A stretch of DNA of 32,498 nt from CAZIUL01 sp964542475 (GTDB lineage: Bacteria > Planctomycetota > B15-G4 > CAYZWU01). Shown piece by piece: positions 1 to 8,174 of the stretch. The notes under the pieces are model-generated. The model was not told the origin of the DNA. It was given only the letters and a program-made list of their open reading frames with translations, and ran no database searches. Numbering within the stretch: the first letter of the stretch is position 1; each line of letters begins with the position of its first letter. Made by a program: the position numbers and the translations under genes. Where the stretch lies: assembly GCA_964542475.1 (NCBI GenBank), contig CAZIUL010000046.1, forward strand, positions 1 to 32,498, in the 5' to 3' direction.

Positions 1-55
1 AAACAGGGAATACAAACTTCGACCTAAACCACCGCGCCACATCTCGACTCTACTC

Positions 56-198
56 CTCTTCTGCTGCGGCACCGTAAACTGCGCTGTGGCTGCGTTTCAT
101 GCCGGGAGACGATCCTCAACCTGTAAGAACAGGCCTGCGGTCGTCTCCTGACATGCGCCTTGCCACATCACAGTTTACAGCTACCTCGCTACGAAGAG
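56..198. other. Long imperfect hairpin / possible structured RNA
   Basis: The gene-free leader contains a long self-complementary stretch. Arms read from outside inward: 56-61 with 193-198 (CTCTTC/GAAGAG), 74-81 with 171-178 (GTAAACTG/CAGTTTAC), 85-90 with 162-167 (TGTGGC/GCCACA), 98-101 with 152-155, 105-112 with 141-148 (GGAGACGA/TCGTCTCC), and a terminal CTGT/ACAG stem with an AAGA loop near 121-132. Internal loops are small, so it would fold as one rod. No T-run follows on either side, so it is not a simple terminator. It may be a small RNA, a palindromic mobile remnant or a genomic repeat. I recognise no RNA family: it lacks the SRP RNA apical motif and an obvious large 6S-type bubble. 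Confidence 0.55.
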
Positions 199-326
199 TA
201 TGAAATAAGCGGGCTGGGATCGTTTCAAAAAGATAAAAATATGACAAGGTGGTGACACCAATGCGTGTCAGCACTCCTTCAGATCGGGAAGAATACCAAA
301 GAAAAACAATTATATTGCCGGAATCG

Positions 327-365
327 GTGTAATTTCAATAATGCCAAGCAGTTAAAAAATTACAC
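327..365. promoter_or_regulatory. 9-bp inverted repeat upstream of the mraZ promoter
   Basis: A perfect inverted repeat GTGTAATTT (327-335) / AAATTACAC (357-365), with a 21-base loop, ends seven bases before the predicted -35 box. It could be an operator, or a weak AT-rich terminator of something upstream. The spacing and function are inferred only. The rest of 199-418 holds a small TGGTG-A-CACCA palindrome (250-260) and no gene that I can see. Confidence 0.35.
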
Positions 366-371
366 TTTCTG

Positions 372-400
372 TTGATCCTTTCCGGGCAATTTGCTATTCT
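372..400 (+). promoter_or_regulatory. Predicted sigma-70 promoter of the dcw cluster
   Basis: TTGATC (372-377), a 17-base spacer, and TATTCT (395-400) preceded by TGC as an extended -10. This is a close match to a housekeeping promoter and predicts a transcript start near 407, just before the MraZ-like boxes and mraZ. It is the only strong promoter I noticed before the run of closely packed + strand genes. Confidence 0.6.
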
Positions 401-415
401 GTCGTGTTGTAGGAA

Positions 416-432
416 AAAGTGGCACAAAGTGG
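416..432 (+). promoter_or_regulatory. MraZ-box-like direct repeat (autoregulatory operator)
   Basis: Two exact AAAGTGG heptamers (416-422 and 426-432) are separated by three bases, a 10-bp period. A degenerate third copy may lie one period upstream around 406-413. MraZ proteins repress their own operon by binding tandem short G-rich boxes with a 10-bp period, and AAAGTG-type boxes are reported in Mollicutes. The position just after the predicted transcript start fits repression. Confidence 0.6.
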
Positions 433-457
433 CAAGAGATGTCGAAACGGTGTAGCC

Positions 458-892
458 TTGTTTATCGGTAGATTCAAACACAACCTGGATTCAAAGAACA
501 GGGTCACTATCCCCAAGAGGTTCCTGGAGCAGGTCCGTAAAACGGGTCAATCCCAAAAATACTATATCACAAAAGGCATGGAAGAGTGCCTGTTCTTTTT
601 CACCGAAGAGCGGTTCGAGGAGCTGACTCACCTGTTCAACAGCCTTACTTTGGCCAAGAGCAAGGTCAGGAAGTTCCTGCGGCATTTCTTTTCGTACTCG
701 AACGAGGTGGAGCTTGACGGTTCCGGACGCATTCTGATTCCGGAACCGCTAAAAGAAGCCGCGGGCCTGAAAAAGGAGGTCTTCTTTCTCGGTGCCGGGG
801 ACCAGGTCGAGATCTGGGATGCGGATAAATGGACATCCCAGGAAAAAGAGCTGTCCGGCGAGATTTCGGAGATAGCTGAGGATCTTTTCTAA
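458..892 (+). CDS. mraZ: Transcriptional regulator MraZ
   Basis: MraZ is a ring-forming SpoVT/AbrB-fold DNA-binding repressor, normally the first gene of the dcw cluster and an autoregulator of it. The protein has the two expected repeats. The first begins with FIGRF.HNLDSKNRVTIP, and the second has ELDGSGRILIPEPL about 70 residues later. The start is uncertain. A GTG at 419 has an AGGA four bases upstream, but it would add 13 residues and overlap the AAAGTGG boxes. TTG at 458 gives the family-typical N-terminus M-F-x-G-R and leaves the boxes in the 5' leader, but has no clear ribosome binding site. I prefer 458 on homology. The gene is followed 86 bases later by rsmH, as in most bacteria. 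Confidence 0.88.
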   Translation: MFIGRFKHNLDSKNRVTIPKRFLEQVRKTGQSQKYYITKGMEECLFFFTEERFEELTHLFNSLTLAKSKVRKFLRHFFSYSNEVELDGSGRILIPEPLKEAAGLKKEVFFLGAGDQVEIWDADKWTSQEKELSGEISEIAEDLF

Positions 893-962
893 TCCCAGAG
901 ACCTGAAAGCTATGGCCGGTGCCTCGCAAAAGGCGGGTTTGATGTGACGTTCTGGAAGGAAG

Positions 963-978
963 CAGGGGCTGCCCCCTG
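963..978 (+). promoter_or_regulatory. Hairpin abutting the rsmH start codon
   Basis: CAGGGG (963-968) and CCCCTG (973-978) form a perfect 6-bp stem with a four-base loop that ends directly before ATG 979. The purine-rich GGAAGGA (954-960) lies 18 bases from the ATG, which is too far in linear terms, but the hairpin would bring the two close together. It may tune initiation of rsmH. Confidence 0.4.
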
Positions 979-1896
979 ATGACAACGGATGGGAAACCGC
1001 TGGTGGATGATGAAAAAAAAATCATTCATAAGCCTGTTTTGCTCGAAGAGAGCACATCCGTGCTCGGGCCGACCTCCAAGGGGGTATACGCTGACCTCAC
1101 GCTGGGAGGAGGCGGCCACGCCGCAGAGCTTTTACGGCTTTCCCACCCCGGTGGCTTTCTTCTCGGGCTCGACCGGGATCCTTGTGTCCTGGATGGGGCA
1201 AGATACTCGCTCGATGAATACAAAAGCCGTGTTTGCATTAAACACGGTAACTTTAACAAAGCAGCAGAGCTTTTTAGCGACTATGTCGGCAAGGTCGACG
1301 GAGTGATCATGGATCTGGGTCTTTCCTCATTTCAACTGGATTGCGCGGACAGGGGGTTTTCCATTTTCAAGGACGGACCGATCGACCTTCGCATGGATAC
1401 AACCCAGTCTTATACAGGGAAGGATCTGCTGAACAAGGGCAAGCGGGAAGATCTGCTCCGGGCCATCGGTGTATTCGGAGAGGACCCGAAAGCCAGGCGC
1501 ATCGCAGATTCGATTCTCGAAGAAAGACAGAAGCGGCCCCTGATCAACACCTCGGATGTCAGGAACCTGGTCGAACAGGTGTACGGCAGGAAAGGCGGCA
1601 GGATCCATCCCGCAACCAGGACCTTTCAGGGGTTGCGCATTTTCGTGAACAAAGAGTTTGAAAGCCTGGCCGAGGGGCTCGACGCCGCTTTTGCGCTTTT
1701 GAAGCCAGGCGGCCGTCTCAGCGCGATCTCCTTTCACAGCGGCGAGGACAGAATCGTCAAGAACTTCATTAGGGAGCGCGCGGCTCGCAAGCAGGCCGTT
1801 GCTCTCAACAAGAAGCCGATCAGGCCCGGGCCTGATGAGATCAGGAAGAACAGAAGAAGCAGATCCGCCCTGCTCCGAGCCGCAGAAAAGCTATAG
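979..1896 (+). CDS. rsmH: 16S rRNA (cytosine(1402)-N4)-methyltransferase RsmH (MraW)
   Basis: S-adenosylmethionine-dependent enzyme that methylates N4 of C1402 in the 16S rRNA P-site. At 305 residues it has the usual family length. The N-terminal HKPVLLEE segment (residues 17-24) is followed by the SAM-binding DLTLGGGGHA (39-48), then DLGLSSFQLD (112-121), RTFQGLRI, the SFHSGEDRIVK motif, and a terminal RSRSALLRAAEK. All are hallmarks of the family, and both ends look complete. It is the second gene of the dcw cluster, after mraZ. The start is ATG 979; its ribosome binding site is unusual (see the hairpin at 963-978). A 168-base stretch without a convincing gene separates it from ftsL. Confidence 0.95.
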   Translation: MTTDGKPLVDDEKKIIHKPVLLEESTSVLGPTSKGVYADLTLGGGGHAAELLRLSHPGGFLLGLDRDPCVLDGARYSLDEYKSRVCIKHGNFNKAAELFSDYVGKVDGVIMDLGLSSFQLDCADRGFSIFKDGPIDLRMDTTQSYTGKDLLNKGKREDLLRAIGVFGEDPKARRIADSILEERQKRPLINTSDVRNLVEQVYGRKGGRIHPATRTFQGLRIFVNKEFESLAEGLDAAFALLKPGGRLSAISFHSGEDRIVKNFIRERAARKQAVALNKKPIRPGPDEIRKNRRSRSALLRAAEKL

Positions 1897-2064
1897 CTGG
1901 TTTTGCGCCGCCGCAGGTCCTGAACCCGGACGCGCGGTGTGGCGCCGGCTGCACGAATTGATTTTTGACTCGAGAAACGAGGTTGAAGGCTGCCGACCTT
2001 CTCAAGGGTCGTTTTCCTTATCCGATGCTGTCCTGGCACGGAGTCGGAGGAGCCTGGAACTAAA

Positions 2065-2361
2065 ATGAAAACTTTACTGCTGGTGTTTTCTTTGTGTTCG
2101 CTTTTCGCCTTGGCCCTCATTACCGTCCGGCTGAAGACGAGGGAGGTTCTTGTAAGCTATGAGATCGCGGAACTCGAGGTGATCGAGGAGCTTATTTTCG
2201 ACAGGATAGATTTTGATGTTTCCGATTTGGAACATAAGACCAGTGAAGTGTTTCTTCTCAACCGGGCCTTAGAACACGGCATAGAGCTCTATCTGGGCGA
2301 GTCGGAGGAGAATAGAATTTCTCTACTCGAACCCGGGGAGGCGGATGCACATCTAGAATAA
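2065..2361 (+). CDS. ftsL: FtsL-like cell division membrane protein
   Basis: A 98-residue protein with an almost absent cytoplasmic tail, one hydrophobic segment (about residues 3-22), and a polar, Glu/Leu-rich stretch with heptad-like spacing (25-80). This is the layout of FtsL, the bitopic septal protein that pairs with FtsB and activates FtsW-FtsI. FtsL sequences are too divergent for residue-level proof. The call rests on topology, size and location between rsmH and ftsI, where ftsL normally lies. GGAGGAG (2046-2052) precedes the ATG by 12 bases. The ATG overlaps the TGA of a small upstream frame (ATGA), whose reality is doubtful. The next gene starts 39 bases on. Confidence 0.7.
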   Translation: MKTLLLVFSLCSLFALALITVRLKTREVLVSYEIAELEVIEELIFDRIDFDVSDLEHKTSEVFLLNRALEHGIELYLGESEENRISLLEPGEADAHLE

Positions 2362-2400
2362 AAGAACGATCAAGAACAGTTTTCTGATGAAGGAGGAGTC

Positions 2401-4167
2401 ATGCTCCAGCGGTCCAGGGTACTCGCGGTTGCGACCCTTGGAGCAGTGTTCGTGCTCTTCATCGCCCTGGAAGCGCGCCTTTTCATCGTACAGATCGTCA
2501 ACAAGCCAGACCGTGTCGAGAAGGTTCGAAACTACCAGTACAAGCGGATGGAAGTCCCGGTTCCCCGCGGGCGCATCCTGGATCGTAAAGGTGAGCTGCT
2601 TGCAGGTTCCATCCCGGCGCTGGAGGTGTGGGCCTTGACCAGGGATGTGGACAAACCCTGGACAGAGGAAAAAGACGAAAGAGAGGCCACAGCCGTGCTG
2701 CTCGCCCGCGTTTGCGGCTTGGATCCGGGCGACACATACAGGGCTCTCTGCGAACCGGGATACCGGCCCATCCACAGGAGCATCACGGATCCGGATGTCA
2801 TGCTTGATCTCTATCGCCACAAGCGAAAAGGAGATCTGCGGGGGATCGATCTCTGCAAGAAGCACAGCCGGCGCTACCCCAACGGCGAGCTCCTCGGTCA
2901 TGTAATCGGTTTCGTAAACCATGATATGCATGGGGTGTCTGGCGTGGAATCGCTGATGAACGCTTTTCTTGAAGGCAGGGGGGGATCGAGAACCGTTTGC
3001 CGCGACGGTGTACAGAATGTGATCTATACTCCGGATGAAAAGCAGGATCCCGGCATGCCGGGCGGAACCGTCTGTTTGACCATCGACACAGCGATCCAGT
3101 TTTTCGCGGAAATGGAGCTTGCGAAGGTTGAGACGACTTTCAATCCCAAGTGGGCGGCCGCCGTGGTTATAGAGCCGTCAACCGGTAAAATTCTCGCCGC
3201 CGCCGGCACACCCTCGCTCGACCCGTCCCATCCCGGCCGCGGAACCCAGGACCACTGGATCAACCGCGTTTTTTCCGCGCAGTACACGCCGGGATCGTCG
3301 TTCAAACCCCTGATCATGGCGATGGCGCTGGAGCAGGGGAAAGTGCGTCTTGACGAGAGTATAGACTGCGAGGGCGGACAATGGGTGGTTCGAGGGCGCC
3401 GCGTTACCGATGTCCATGTGAACTACAGGATGCTTGACCCGGAGGGGATTCTCATAAAGTCCTCGAACATCGGAATGTCGAAGATCGCGCTTCGGCTCGT
3501 GCCCGAGGCGACTCCGAAAGGGGGCCGGGCATTCAAGCCGATACTCGATATTCTGCATCTTCTGGGCTTCGGTAAGCGTCCGGGTATCCTGTCCCCGGCC
3601 CAGGAAGCGCCCGGCCAGGTTACGAGGCTTAAGGACTGGACCAGGATCTACACGCTGATTTCCATCTCCTTTGGGAACGAGATAGCGGTGACGCCGATAC
3701 AGATGGCTTCAGCGTTCGCCGCAATGGTAAACGGAGGGATGTATGTTCCGCCGGCCCTGATCGAGCGCATGATCACCCCGGACGGCCGCGAGATCGAACC
3801 GCCGTCCGCCTTGCCGCACAGGATTTTTTCCGAGAGCACCTGCAACACCGTGAAGAAAATGCTCGTGCAGGTGGTGGAAAAGGGATCGGGCAAAAAGGCT
3901 CGTATCCCGTGTTTCGCTGTGGGCGGTAAGACCGGTACGGCCGAGAAACTGCCGGCGAGAACAGAGGTGACCTCTTCTTTTGTGGCCTTTGCGCCGGCGG
4001 ACAATCCGGCTCTCCTTGTGCTGGTCGTTGTGGATGAACCCCATGGGATGCACTACGCAAGCCAGGTTGCCGCCCCTCATGCCGGCGCCATTCTTGAGCG
4101 TTCCCTTCTCCATCTGCGGGTCACTCCCCGGGGCGGGGATGGCGGCGTGTCTCAAGGGGAGGGCTGA
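2401..4167 (+). CDS. ftsI: Class B penicillin-binding protein, septal transpeptidase FtsI (PBP3)
   Basis: Peptidoglycan D,D-transpeptidase that crosslinks septal strands as partner of FtsW. A membrane anchor (about residues 7-27) precedes the PBP dimerisation domain (VPRGRILDRKGELLA near 54-68). The transpeptidase domain shows all three catalytic motifs: S299-S-F-K302, S354-S-N356 and K510-T-G512. The 588 residues end soon after the catalytic domain, so there is no PASTA tail of the SpoVD/PBP2x type. AAGGAGGAGTC directly precedes ATG 2401, a strong ribosome binding site. The murE start lies two bases after the stop, implying translational coupling in the cluster. Confidence 0.93.
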   Translation: MLQRSRVLAVATLGAVFVLFIALEARLFIVQIVNKPDRVEKVRNYQYKRMEVPVPRGRILDRKGELLAGSIPALEVWALTRDVDKPWTEEKDEREATAVLLARVCGLDPGDTYRALCEPGYRPIHRSITDPDVMLDLYRHKRKGDLRGIDLCKKHSRRYPNGELLGHVIGFVNHDMHGVSGVESLMNAFLEGRGGSRTVCRDGVQNVIYTPDEKQDPGMPGGTVCLTIDTAIQFFAEMELAKVETTFNPKWAAAVVIEPSTGKILAAAGTPSLDPSHPGRGTQDHWINRVFSAQYTPGSSFKPLIMAMALEQGKVRLDESIDCEGGQWVVRGRRVTDVHVNYRMLDPEGILIKSSNIGMSKIALRLVPEATPKGGRAFKPILDILHLLGFGKRPGILSPAQEAPGQVTRLKDWTRIYTLISISFGNEIAVTPIQMASAFAAMVNGGMYVPPALIERMITPDGREIEPPSALPHRIFSESTCNTVKKMLVQVVEKGSGKKARIPCFAVGGKTGTAEKLPARTEVTSSFVAFAPADNPALLVLVVVDEPHGMHYASQVAAPHAGAILERSLLHLRVTPRGGDGGVSQGEG

Positions 4168-4169
4168 TA

Positions 4170-5684
4170 ATGACATGCATCGAATCATCAGCTCTTGACA
4201 GGCTTTTGAGAAGTTTTGAGGTGAGAATGAAGCTCGATGATCTGCTACATGTGCTGCCAGCTTCCCGGATCATCGGTTCGGGAGGTACGGAGTTTTCAGG
4301 GCTTTCATACGATTCCAGGTCAACGGCACCCGGCGATCTGTTCATCGCAATCCGGGGCACCCGGGAGGACGGCACCGTATATGTGAATCAAGCACTTGAA
4401 AAAGGTGCTGTCGCGGTCATGTCCGACAGGGCCATCGACTCTTTGCCGCCGGTCCCCCTTGTTCTCGTGAAAGACGCACGCGGCGCAAAAGCCCGCGCGG
4501 CAGCGGCTTTTTTCAGGGATCCCTCACAGCGGCTCGACTGCATCGGTGTTACCGGGACCAACGGAAAGACAACGGTTTCCTACATGCTAAAACGCATACT
4601 CGAGCAGGACGGGCGATCCACCGGCCTGATCGGCACCATCTGTCACCATATCGGAATGAGAACCGTTCCTTCGCTCAACACTACCCCGGACCCTGTGGAC
4701 CTGCAGCGCTTTCTGGCTGAAATGGTTGATGAAAACCAGGACGTGGCCGTGATGGAGGTGTCTTCACATGCCCTTTCACAGGCCAGGGTGGGTGCCCTTG
4801 CGTTCAAAGCCGGCGTGTTCACGAACCTTAGCCGGGATCACCTGGACTACCACATTACAATGGACGAATACGAGCGGGCAAAGAGCCTCCTCTTCGCCTC
4901 GCTTGCCCGGGATGCCTTTGCCGTGATCAACATGGACGATCCCGCCGCGGAAACGATGCGCAGAGCATGCGCGTGCCCGGTGATCCGGTACGGTTTCAAG
5001 CGCGGCCTGGATGTGACAGCCGAGCTTAGAAGAGTGGACATCGACGGTTTTTCAATGATTCTGAAAACGCCATCAGGGGACATCGATATCACGTCGCGCC
5101 TCCCCGGCAGGTTCAACGTGATGAACGCAATGGCGGCAGCAGCAACAGCAACAGCGATGGGGGTGCCGCTCACCGCGGTCAAAAGCGGTTTTGAATCGTT
5201 GAGATCCATAAAGGGGCGGATGGAGTCCGTTGACTGCGGCCAGGACTTTCGGCTCATAGTTGACTATGCGCATACTCATGATGCGTTGAGCAGCCTCCTT
5301 TCTCATCTGAAGCCCCTGACAAAGGGAAGGCTGATCGCTGTTTTCGGATGCGGAGGAGACCGTGACAAGAGCAAGCGGCCGATGATGGCCGAAGCGGCGA
5401 CAAAGATGGCTGACCACACGGTAATCACCAGTGACAATCCCCGCTCAGAGGATCCCAGCTCCATAATCGATGACATCAGATGCGGTGTCGTGTCCGGAGC
5501 GAGCATGTCCGTTGAGCAGGACAGGAGGACGGCCATCGAGGAGGCGGTGCGCATGGCAGGCGGGGGCGATATTGTCGTGATCGCGGGAAAAGGACACGAG
5601 GACTACCAGGTGTTGAAGGACGGAACCATTGATTTCGATGACCGCAAAGTAGCTGAAGAGGTGCTATGGAACTTATCTCGCTGA
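4170..5684 (+). CDS. murE: UDP-MurNAc-tripeptide synthetase MurE (meso-diaminopimelate-adding)
   Basis: Cytoplasmic ATP-dependent ligase that adds the third amino acid to UDP-MurNAc-L-Ala-D-Glu. The N-terminal SYDSR.T.PGDLFIAI segment, the ATP loop G129-TNGKTT, a conserved MEVSSHAL region, and DNPR at 422-425 are visible. In this family DNPR marks meso-diaminopimelate as substrate, rather than lysine, implying DAP-type peptidoglycan. ATG 4170 has GGAGG seven bases upstream. ATG 4227 also has a GAGGTG just upstream and gives the family-typical MKLDDLL start, so the first 19 residues may not be translated. It overlaps murF by 19 bases. Confidence 0.95.
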   Translation: MTCIESSALDRLLRSFEVRMKLDDLLHVLPASRIIGSGGTEFSGLSYDSRSTAPGDLFIAIRGTREDGTVYVNQALEKGAVAVMSDRAIDSLPPVPLVLVKDARGAKARAAAAFFRDPSQRLDCIGVTGTNGKTTVSYMLKRILEQDGRSTGLIGTICHHIGMRTVPSLNTTPDPVDLQRFLAEMVDENQDVAVMEVSSHALSQARVGALAFKAGVFTNLSRDHLDYHITMDEYERAKSLLFASLARDAFAVINMDDPAAETMRRACACPVIRYGFKRGLDVTAELRRVDIDGFSMILKTPSGDIDITSRLPGRFNVMNAMAAAATATAMGVPLTAVKSGFESLRSIKGRMESVDCGQDFRLIVDYAHTHDALSSLLSHLKPLTKGRLIAVFGCGGDRDKSKRPMMAEAATKMADHTVITSDNPRSEDPSSIIDDIRCGVVSGASMSVEQDRRTAIEEAVRMAGGGDIVVIAGKGHEDYQVLKDGTIDFDDRKVAEEVLWNLSR

Positions 5685-7042
5685 ACGAAGTGGCGGAAGC
5701 CGTAAACGGAACACTGTATCCCAAGGAGGCCGGCAACCTGATCATACGAGGCATCTCAACGGACAGCAGGTCGCTGTCCAGCGGCGATCTCTTCGTGCCG
5801 TTGTCCGGGAAACAGTTCGATGGACACAGGTTCATCGGGCAGGCCGTGGAGAAGGGCGCAACAGCCTATATCACGGAGAAAAGCCTTTCCACCCGTGAGG
5901 GGGAAACCACGCCGGGCATCTGTGTGAAGTCAACAACCGGTGCGCTCATGAATCTGGCGAGCCGTTGCAGGAAAAGAAGCTCCGCCACAGTGATCGGCGT
6001 GACCGGCTCGAACGGGAAAACGACCACAAAGGATCTTCTCGGCCAGGTTCTGGAAGATACCGGCAACGCCGTCTATTCCGAGAGGTCGTTCAACAACTTC
6101 GTAGGGCTTCCGGCAACCATATTCAGGATCGAGAGCGATACGGAGTACCTCGTGCTCGAGATGGGCACAAACAGCCCCGGTGAGATATCCGCCTTGACCG
6201 ATGTTGCCGCACCCGAGATAGGCATAATAACCAACATCAGCTTCTGCCACCTGGAGGGGCTCAAGGACAGGGAGGGGATCGCGCGCGAAAAGGCGTCGCT
6301 CCTTGCCGGACTTCGCGGGAGGCGCCTTTCCGTGCTCAACCAGGACGATCCGTATATCGATCTCCTGGTGAAATATGCGCCCGGTCCGGTTGTGACCTAC
6401 GGCATCTGTCGCAGGGCGGACTACACGGCAATCAACATCGACGTTAACGTCAACGGCGTGTCGTTCGATGTTGCGGGGACAAGGTTGAGCCTGAGTCTTC
6501 TTGGATTTCACAGCATTTACAACGCCCTTGCCGCATTCGCCTGCGCAATGGAGCTCGGCCTCGACCCGGATCGTACCGCTCGAATTTTCAGTGAGTTCGA
6601 GGGGCCGCCGATGCGCCTGAAGCCGGTGCGGCACGGCTCCCTGCTGGTGATAAACGACACTTACAACGCAAACCCGGGGTCCATGGAGTCAGCCATCAAA
6701 ACCTTTTCTGTGCTGCCCGGTACAGGCCGCAAGGTTGTGGTTCTCGGGGATATGCTCGAGCTCGGCGAGCAGTCCGATCATCTGCACAAAGAGGTGGGAG
6801 GCCACCTCAGCTGCGGTGATTTCGATCTCGTTGTGGCGGTGGGAAAGCGTGCCCGCGGATTCCTCAGCGGAGCGGAGGAGCGCGGCTTCGAGCAGGAGCG
6901 GTTTGTTTTTTTCGAAGACACCGATGAAGCGGTCGATCGTTTTCCCGGAATGCTCAACCGCAACGATTCGATGCTGATCAAAGGTTCGCGCCAGATGGAG
7001 CTCGAGCGGCTGGTGGACGCTGTTTTGGAAACGGATTTCTGA
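5666..7042 (+). CDS. murF: UDP-MurNAc-tripeptide--D-Ala-D-Ala ligase MurF
   Basis: Completes the UDP-MurNAc-pentapeptide by adding D-Ala-D-Ala, in the cytoplasm. The 458 residues match the family length. STDSRSLSSGDLFVPL lies near the N-terminus, the ATP loop is G114-SNGKTT, and NDTYNANPGSM, the classical MurF central/C-terminal motif, follows later. The start lies inside the end of murE, with GAGGTG a few bases before ATG, so translation is probably coupled. No D-Ala-D-Ala ligase (ddl) is in the window, so its substrate must be made elsewhere in the genome. Confidence 0.95.
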   Translation: MELISLNEVAEAVNGTLYPKEAGNLIIRGISTDSRSLSSGDLFVPLSGKQFDGHRFIGQAVEKGATAYITEKSLSTREGETTPGICVKSTTGALMNLASRCRKRSSATVIGVTGSNGKTTTKDLLGQVLEDTGNAVYSERSFNNFVGLPATIFRIESDTEYLVLEMGTNSPGEISALTDVAAPEIGIITNISFCHLEGLKDREGIAREKASLLAGLRGRRLSVLNQDDPYIDLLVKYAPGPVVTYGICRRADYTAINIDVNVNGVSFDVAGTRLSLSLLGFHSIYNALAAFACAMELGLDPDRTARIFSEFEGPPMRLKPVRHGSLLVINDTYNANPGSMESAIKTFSVLPGTGRKVVVLGDMLELGEQSDHLHKEVGGHLSCGDFDLVVAVGKRARGFLSGAEERGFEQERFVFFEDTDEAVDRFPGMLNRNDSMLIKGSRQMELERLVDAVLETDF

Positions 7043-7044
7043 AC

Positions 7045-8163
7045 ATGTTTTTTTATTTTCTCTATCCTTTGAAAGATGATTGCGGAGCGTTCAACATATT
7101 CCGCTACATCTCATTCAGGTCCACGATGGCGGCGATCACCGCGTTTCTCATAAGCGTGCTGATCGGTCCGTATCTGATCCGTTTGTTGAAGAGGAAAGGG
7201 ATCATCGAGAAACAATGCGCGACCGGCTCCGAGAAGCTGGACGAGATGCGAAAAAGCAAGCCCGTGGTGCCGACAATGGGAGGAGGCATGATCCTTCTGG
7301 CCATCCTCGTTTCGGCTCTGTTGTGGGGAAGGCTGGACAACCGTTTCATCCAGCTCGGGATCCTGGGAACGATCGCGTTCGGCATCATAGGCTTCATCGA
7401 CGACTACATCAAGCTCGTGTACCCGCACAGAAAAGGGTTGAGAAGCGCTGCGAAGTTTTCGCTTCAATTCGCCGTGTCTTTTTCTCTAGCCCTTGCGGTG
7501 CTTGTTTATTTCGACCGCATGGGGGATCCGGGGCTTTTTCGCCTCTACATTCCGATAGGCAAGGAGCTATTCATCAGCCTGGGTCTCTTTGGCGGCGTCG
7601 GGCTCTTTCTTTTCGCCCTCCTCATGATCATCGGGACCTCCAACGCGGTCAACCTGACCGATGGCCTGGACGGGCTTGCAGCAGGTTTGATGCTCATCAC
7701 AACCGTTGCCATGGCTGTGGTCTGTTACATAACCGGAAGGAACGACTTTTCAGAATACCTGCGCATATTCCATGTGCAGGGAAGCGGTGAGCTCACGATT
7801 TTCTGCGCCACAATGGCCGGGGCTTGCATGGGTTTTCTCTGGTTCAACTGCAACCCGGCCCAGGTCTATATGGGCGACACCGGAGCCCTTTCGCTGGGCG
7901 GTCTTCTGGGGTACATCGCGGTGGCCTGCAAGCAGGAGCTGCTGCTTTTCATTGTTGGCGGAGTTTTTTACTTCGAGGTGTTGTCCGTGGTCATGCAGGT
8001 GGCTTCCTGCAAGCTGCGGAACGGGAAGCGCATCTTTCTATGCTCCCCGGTTCATCATCATTTTCAGTATCTGAACTGGAGCGATTCGAAGATTGCCGTG
8101 CGTTTCTGGATAATAGGTACGATTCTGGCCATTTTTGGGCTTTCTACGCTGAAGATGCATTAG
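7045..8163 (+). CDS. mraY: Phospho-N-acetylmuramoyl-pentapeptide-transferase MraY (lipid I synthase)
   Basis: Integral membrane enzyme that transfers phospho-MurNAc-pentapeptide from UDP to undecaprenyl phosphate, making lipid I. About ten hydrophobic segments and 372 residues fit the family. The catalytic signatures are present: D119-D120 in GFIDDYIKL, NLTDGLDGLA (203-212), and the cytoplasmic histidine loop H337-H-H339. The ATG lies two bases after the murF stop, with only a weak purine stretch upstream, suggesting coupled translation. In most dcw clusters murD would follow; here ftsW does, 11 bases later. Confidence 0.95.
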   Translation: MFFYFLYPLKDDCGAFNIFRYISFRSTMAAITAFLISVLIGPYLIRLLKRKGIIEKQCATGSEKLDEMRKSKPVVPTMGGGMILLAILVSALLWGRLDNRFIQLGILGTIAFGIIGFIDDYIKLVYPHRKGLRSAAKFSLQFAVSFSLALAVLVYFDRMGDPGLFRLYIPIGKELFISLGLFGGVGLFLFALLMIIGTSNAVNLTDGLDGLAAGLMLITTVAMAVVCYITGRNDFSEYLRIFHVQGSGELTIFCATMAGACMGFLWFNCNPAQVYMGDTGALSLGGLLGYIAVACKQELLLFIVGGVFYFEVLSVVMQVASCKLRNGKRIFLCSPVHHHFQYLNWSDSKIAVRFWIIGTILAIFGLSTLKMH

Positions 8164-8174
8164 AGGGAGCTGAG

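Noticed and set aside
1799..2068. 90-codon frame overlapping the end of rsmH as a gene
   Set aside because: Its first third is rsmH read in another frame, and the rest has no recognisable protein character; kept only as a low-interest observation.
7824..8174. 117-codon N-terminal extension of ftsW
   Set aside because: It is mraY read out of frame; a good ribosome binding site and the family N-terminus place the start at 8175.
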